Part shown: positions 15,343-16,200 of the stretch, one piece after another
How the letters are laid out: each line of letters opens with the position of its first letter
How positions within the stretch are numbered: the stretch's first letter is position 1
NCBI GenBank assembly: GCA_049890295.1
Contig: JBMHBP010000022.1
Span: 1 to 16,200 of the forward strand
Reading direction: 5' to 3'
DNA length: 16,200 bases
DNA from: GCA-2862585 sp049890295
GTDB taxonomy: Bacteria; Bacteroidota; Bacteroidia; Flavobacteriales; UBA7312
Translations under genes and position numbers: made by a program
Notes under the pieces: model-generated
Database searches by the model: none
Told to the model about the DNA's origin: nothing
The model's input: only the letters and a program-made list of their open reading frames with translations

Positions 15343-15931
15343 GTTTATTTGTTTTCCAGTGCCTTGTTTGAAAACCAATTGATTTAGCTGAATCAATGTG
15401 CTGAATACTATCATCAATAAAAAGAGTTTCATTAGCTTTAATATTGGCGTCGTCTAATAACCAACTAAAAGTTGATTGGTCTGGCTTCCGTCTACCGATT
15501 TCATGAGAAAGATAAACCTTATTGAATAAAGGCTTCAGAGATTTTAGCCCGAACCTGGAGTTTAATTCTTTATCAATATACTCAATATGTATGGAGTTTG
15601 TATTAGAAAGCAAGTAAAGGCAGTATTGATTTGAGAGATTTTCTAAAAGATGAATATTTTCTTCAGGCATTGCAATTAAAATTGAATTCCATGCTGTAAT
15701 TATATCATTTCTAGAGCATGAAGGAAGTAATTCCTGCATTGATTTAATGAAATCTTGATTTGAAATCTTACCAGTTTCTAGCCTATCAAATAGATTATTT
15801 TGTGTTTTTTGACTAAAGTGATTGTCAAAGTTATCAATACCTAAGTTTTCAAACGCTTTTTTAGTCAGGTTATAATCGATATCATATAATACTCCACCAA
15901 GATCAAACAGTATATTTTTTATCTTATTCAC
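15308..15931 (-). CDS. HAD superfamily hydrolase (subfamily IA, YihX-like phosphatase)
   Basis: A 207-residue HAD hydrolase with the nucleophile motif LFDLGGVLYDID (D10), motif II LLSNTN (S109), motif III RRKPD (K149) and motif IV FIDDS (D173, D174). An alpha-helical cap lies between motifs I and II. The position two residues after the nucleophile is Gly12, where the general acid Asp normally sits; the DxGxV form is known in the YihX-like group, so this is probably lineage-typical. The start is GTG at 15929-15931; no in-frame ATG begins near the conserved N-terminus. The substrate is unknown, most likely a phosphorylated sugar or small metabolite. It converges on and overlaps the mce gene by 35 bases. 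Confidence 0.88.
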   Translation of the reverse strand: MNKIKNILFDLGGVLYDIDYNLTKKAFENLGIDNFDNHFSQKTQNNLFDRLETGKISNQDFIKSMQELLPSCSRNDIITAWNSILIAMPEENIHLLENLSNQYCLYLLSNTNSIHIEYIDKELNSRFGLKSLKPLFNKVYLSHEIGRRKPDQSTFSWLLDDANIKANETLFIDDSIQHIDSAKSIGFQTRHWKTNKPISELFLGITL

Positions 15932-15945
15932 CTTTAAATTTATGG

Positions 15946-15976
15946 TTGCAAGATAGTCAACAAAAGTGTAATATTG
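15946..15976 (+). promoter_or_regulatory. Possible promoter of the CAU tRNA
   Basis: A TTG at 15946-15948 is followed after 20 bases by TAATATTG at 15969-15976, one mismatch from TAnnTTTG. The -7-like element ends 12 bases before the tRNA, the same distance as at tRNA-Cys. A degenerate minus-strand element (TATCTTGC, 15948-15955) overlaps it and may serve the divergent HAD gene. Confidence 0.4.
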
Positions 15977-15988
15977 CAGAGTTATTTA

Positions 15989-16065
15989 GGGCCTATAGCT
16001 CAGTTGGTTAGAGTAGCGGACTCATAATCCGTTGGTCCCTGGTTCGAGCCCAGGTGGGCCCACCA
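15989..16065 (+). tRNA. tRNA with CAU anticodon: probably lysidine-type tRNA-Ile2, otherwise elongator tRNA-Met
   Basis: A full cloverleaf: acceptor stem GGGCCTA with TGGGCCC (one G-T wobble), D arm AGCTCAGTTGGTTAGAGT, anticodon stem GCGGA/TCCGT around loop CTCATAA, T arm CCTGG-TTCGAGC-CCAGG, discriminator A and encoded CCA. The G1-C72 pair excludes the initiator type. Base pairs C4-G69 and C5-G68, the G27-T43 wobble and the TTGGTC variable region resemble E. coli tRNA-Ile2, whose C34 is converted to lysidine by TilS to read AUA, more than E. coli elongator tRNA-Met. Gene-calling programs that use the anticodon alone would label it Met. The cloverleaf is certain; the amino-acid identity is an inference. 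Confidence 0.9.
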
Positions 16066-16070
16066 AAAAT

Positions 16071-16096
16071 AAAACCCACTCAATTGAGTGGGTTTT
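16071..16096. terminator. Bidirectional intrinsic terminator between tRNA and T9SS cargo gene
   Basis: A perfect 11-bp stem (AAAACCCACTC with GAGTGGGTTTT) closes an AATT loop, with a T-run on both strands. On the plus strand it starts 6 bases after the tRNA CCA end. On the minus strand it starts 4 bases after the stop codon of the neighbouring gene, so it probably serves both transcripts. Confidence 0.85.
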
Positions 16097-16099
16097 TAT

Positions 16100-16200
16100 T
16101 TATTCAAGAATTATTTTCTTCTCCACTTTTCCATTATCATAGATGTAAAAAAGAGGTTGATTCTTCATTTCTTTTGTTTCACGACCTAATAAGTCAATAA
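16100..16200 (-). CDS. C-terminal end of a secreted protein with T9SS type A sorting domain (cut by the right edge)
   Basis: The last 33 residues are visible, with the stop TAA at 16100-16102. They read IDLLGRETKEMKNQPLFYIY and continue with DNGKVEKKIILE. The (V/I)DLLGRE, LFYIYDDG and VEKR(I/V) pattern is the hallmark of the TIGR04183/Por_Secre_tail domain, which directs export by the type IX system and is cleaved at the cell surface. The cargo domain lies outside the window and cannot be named. This is a different sorting-domain type (A) from that of the SprB-repeat protein (type B). Confidence 0.9.
   Translation of the reverse strand, partial: IDLLGRETKEMKNQPLFYIYDNGKVEKKIILE

Noticed and set aside
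1..16200. Defence island, prophage or integrative element
   Set aside because: No integrase, transposase, phage structural gene, toxin-antitoxin pair, attachment-site duplication or abrupt composition change was seen. The tRNA genes are intact and have no partial copies in the window.

Overview
The window reads as chromosomal DNA from an AT-rich member of the Bacteroidota, most likely a Flavobacteriia-type marine or gliding-lineage bacterium. Four things point there. Several promoters carry the Bacteroidota -7 element TAnnTTTG rather than TATAAT, and Shine-Dalgarno sequences are largely absent. There are type IX secretion (T9SS) substrates: a SprB-repeat protein with a gliding-motility-type C-terminal domain, and the end of a type A sorting-domain protein. 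A PorP/SprF partner sits beside the first of these. The DUF4175-ybeY-mnmG gene order is typical of the group. Almost everything is core or lineage-typical. I see no insertion sequence, phage gene, CRISPR array or recombinase, and no gene-free stretch longer than about 125 bases.

Left part (1-5954, minus strand): a leftward transcription unit runs from a long membrane-anchored coiled-coil protein (DUF4175 type) into ybeY (16S rRNA maturation endonuclease; 11-base overlap), then mnmG (tRNA wobble-uridine modification), then a SAM-dependent methyltransferase cut by the window edge. The 64-base gap between mnmG and the methyltransferase holds a perfect ParB-binding parS site. With mnmG (gidA) next to it, this suggests the window lies in the origin-proximal part of the chromosome.

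Centre (6042-8060, plus strand): gltX (glutamyl-tRNA synthetase) and folB (dihydroneopterin aldolase) are one base apart, followed by tRNA-Cys(GCA) and a strong hairpin terminator.

Surface module (8110-12616, plus strand): a 1193-residue secreted adhesin-like protein with a GEVED-like N-terminal domain, about eleven SprB repeats and a T9SS type B C-terminal domain is followed one base later by a PorP/SprF-family outer-membrane protein. Such pairs are thought to work together in export or surface attachment.

Right part (12650-16200): a D-amino-acid-oxidase-like FAD oxidoreductase, an acidic and probably highly expressed outer-membrane beta-barrel protein with its own promoter and terminator, methylmalonyl-CoA epimerase, a convergent overlapping HAD phosphatase with a GTG start, a CAU-anticodon tRNA (probably lysidine-type Ile2), a bidirectional terminator, and the final 33 residues of a T9SS type A cargo protein.

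The points most worth a second look are the parS site with its overlapping extra half-site, and a recurring arrangement in which a TAnnTTTG element lies exactly four bases before a start codon, implying leaderless mRNAs. The DUF4175 protein locked into an RNA-maturation operon is a third. I did not find a convincing wholly new system.
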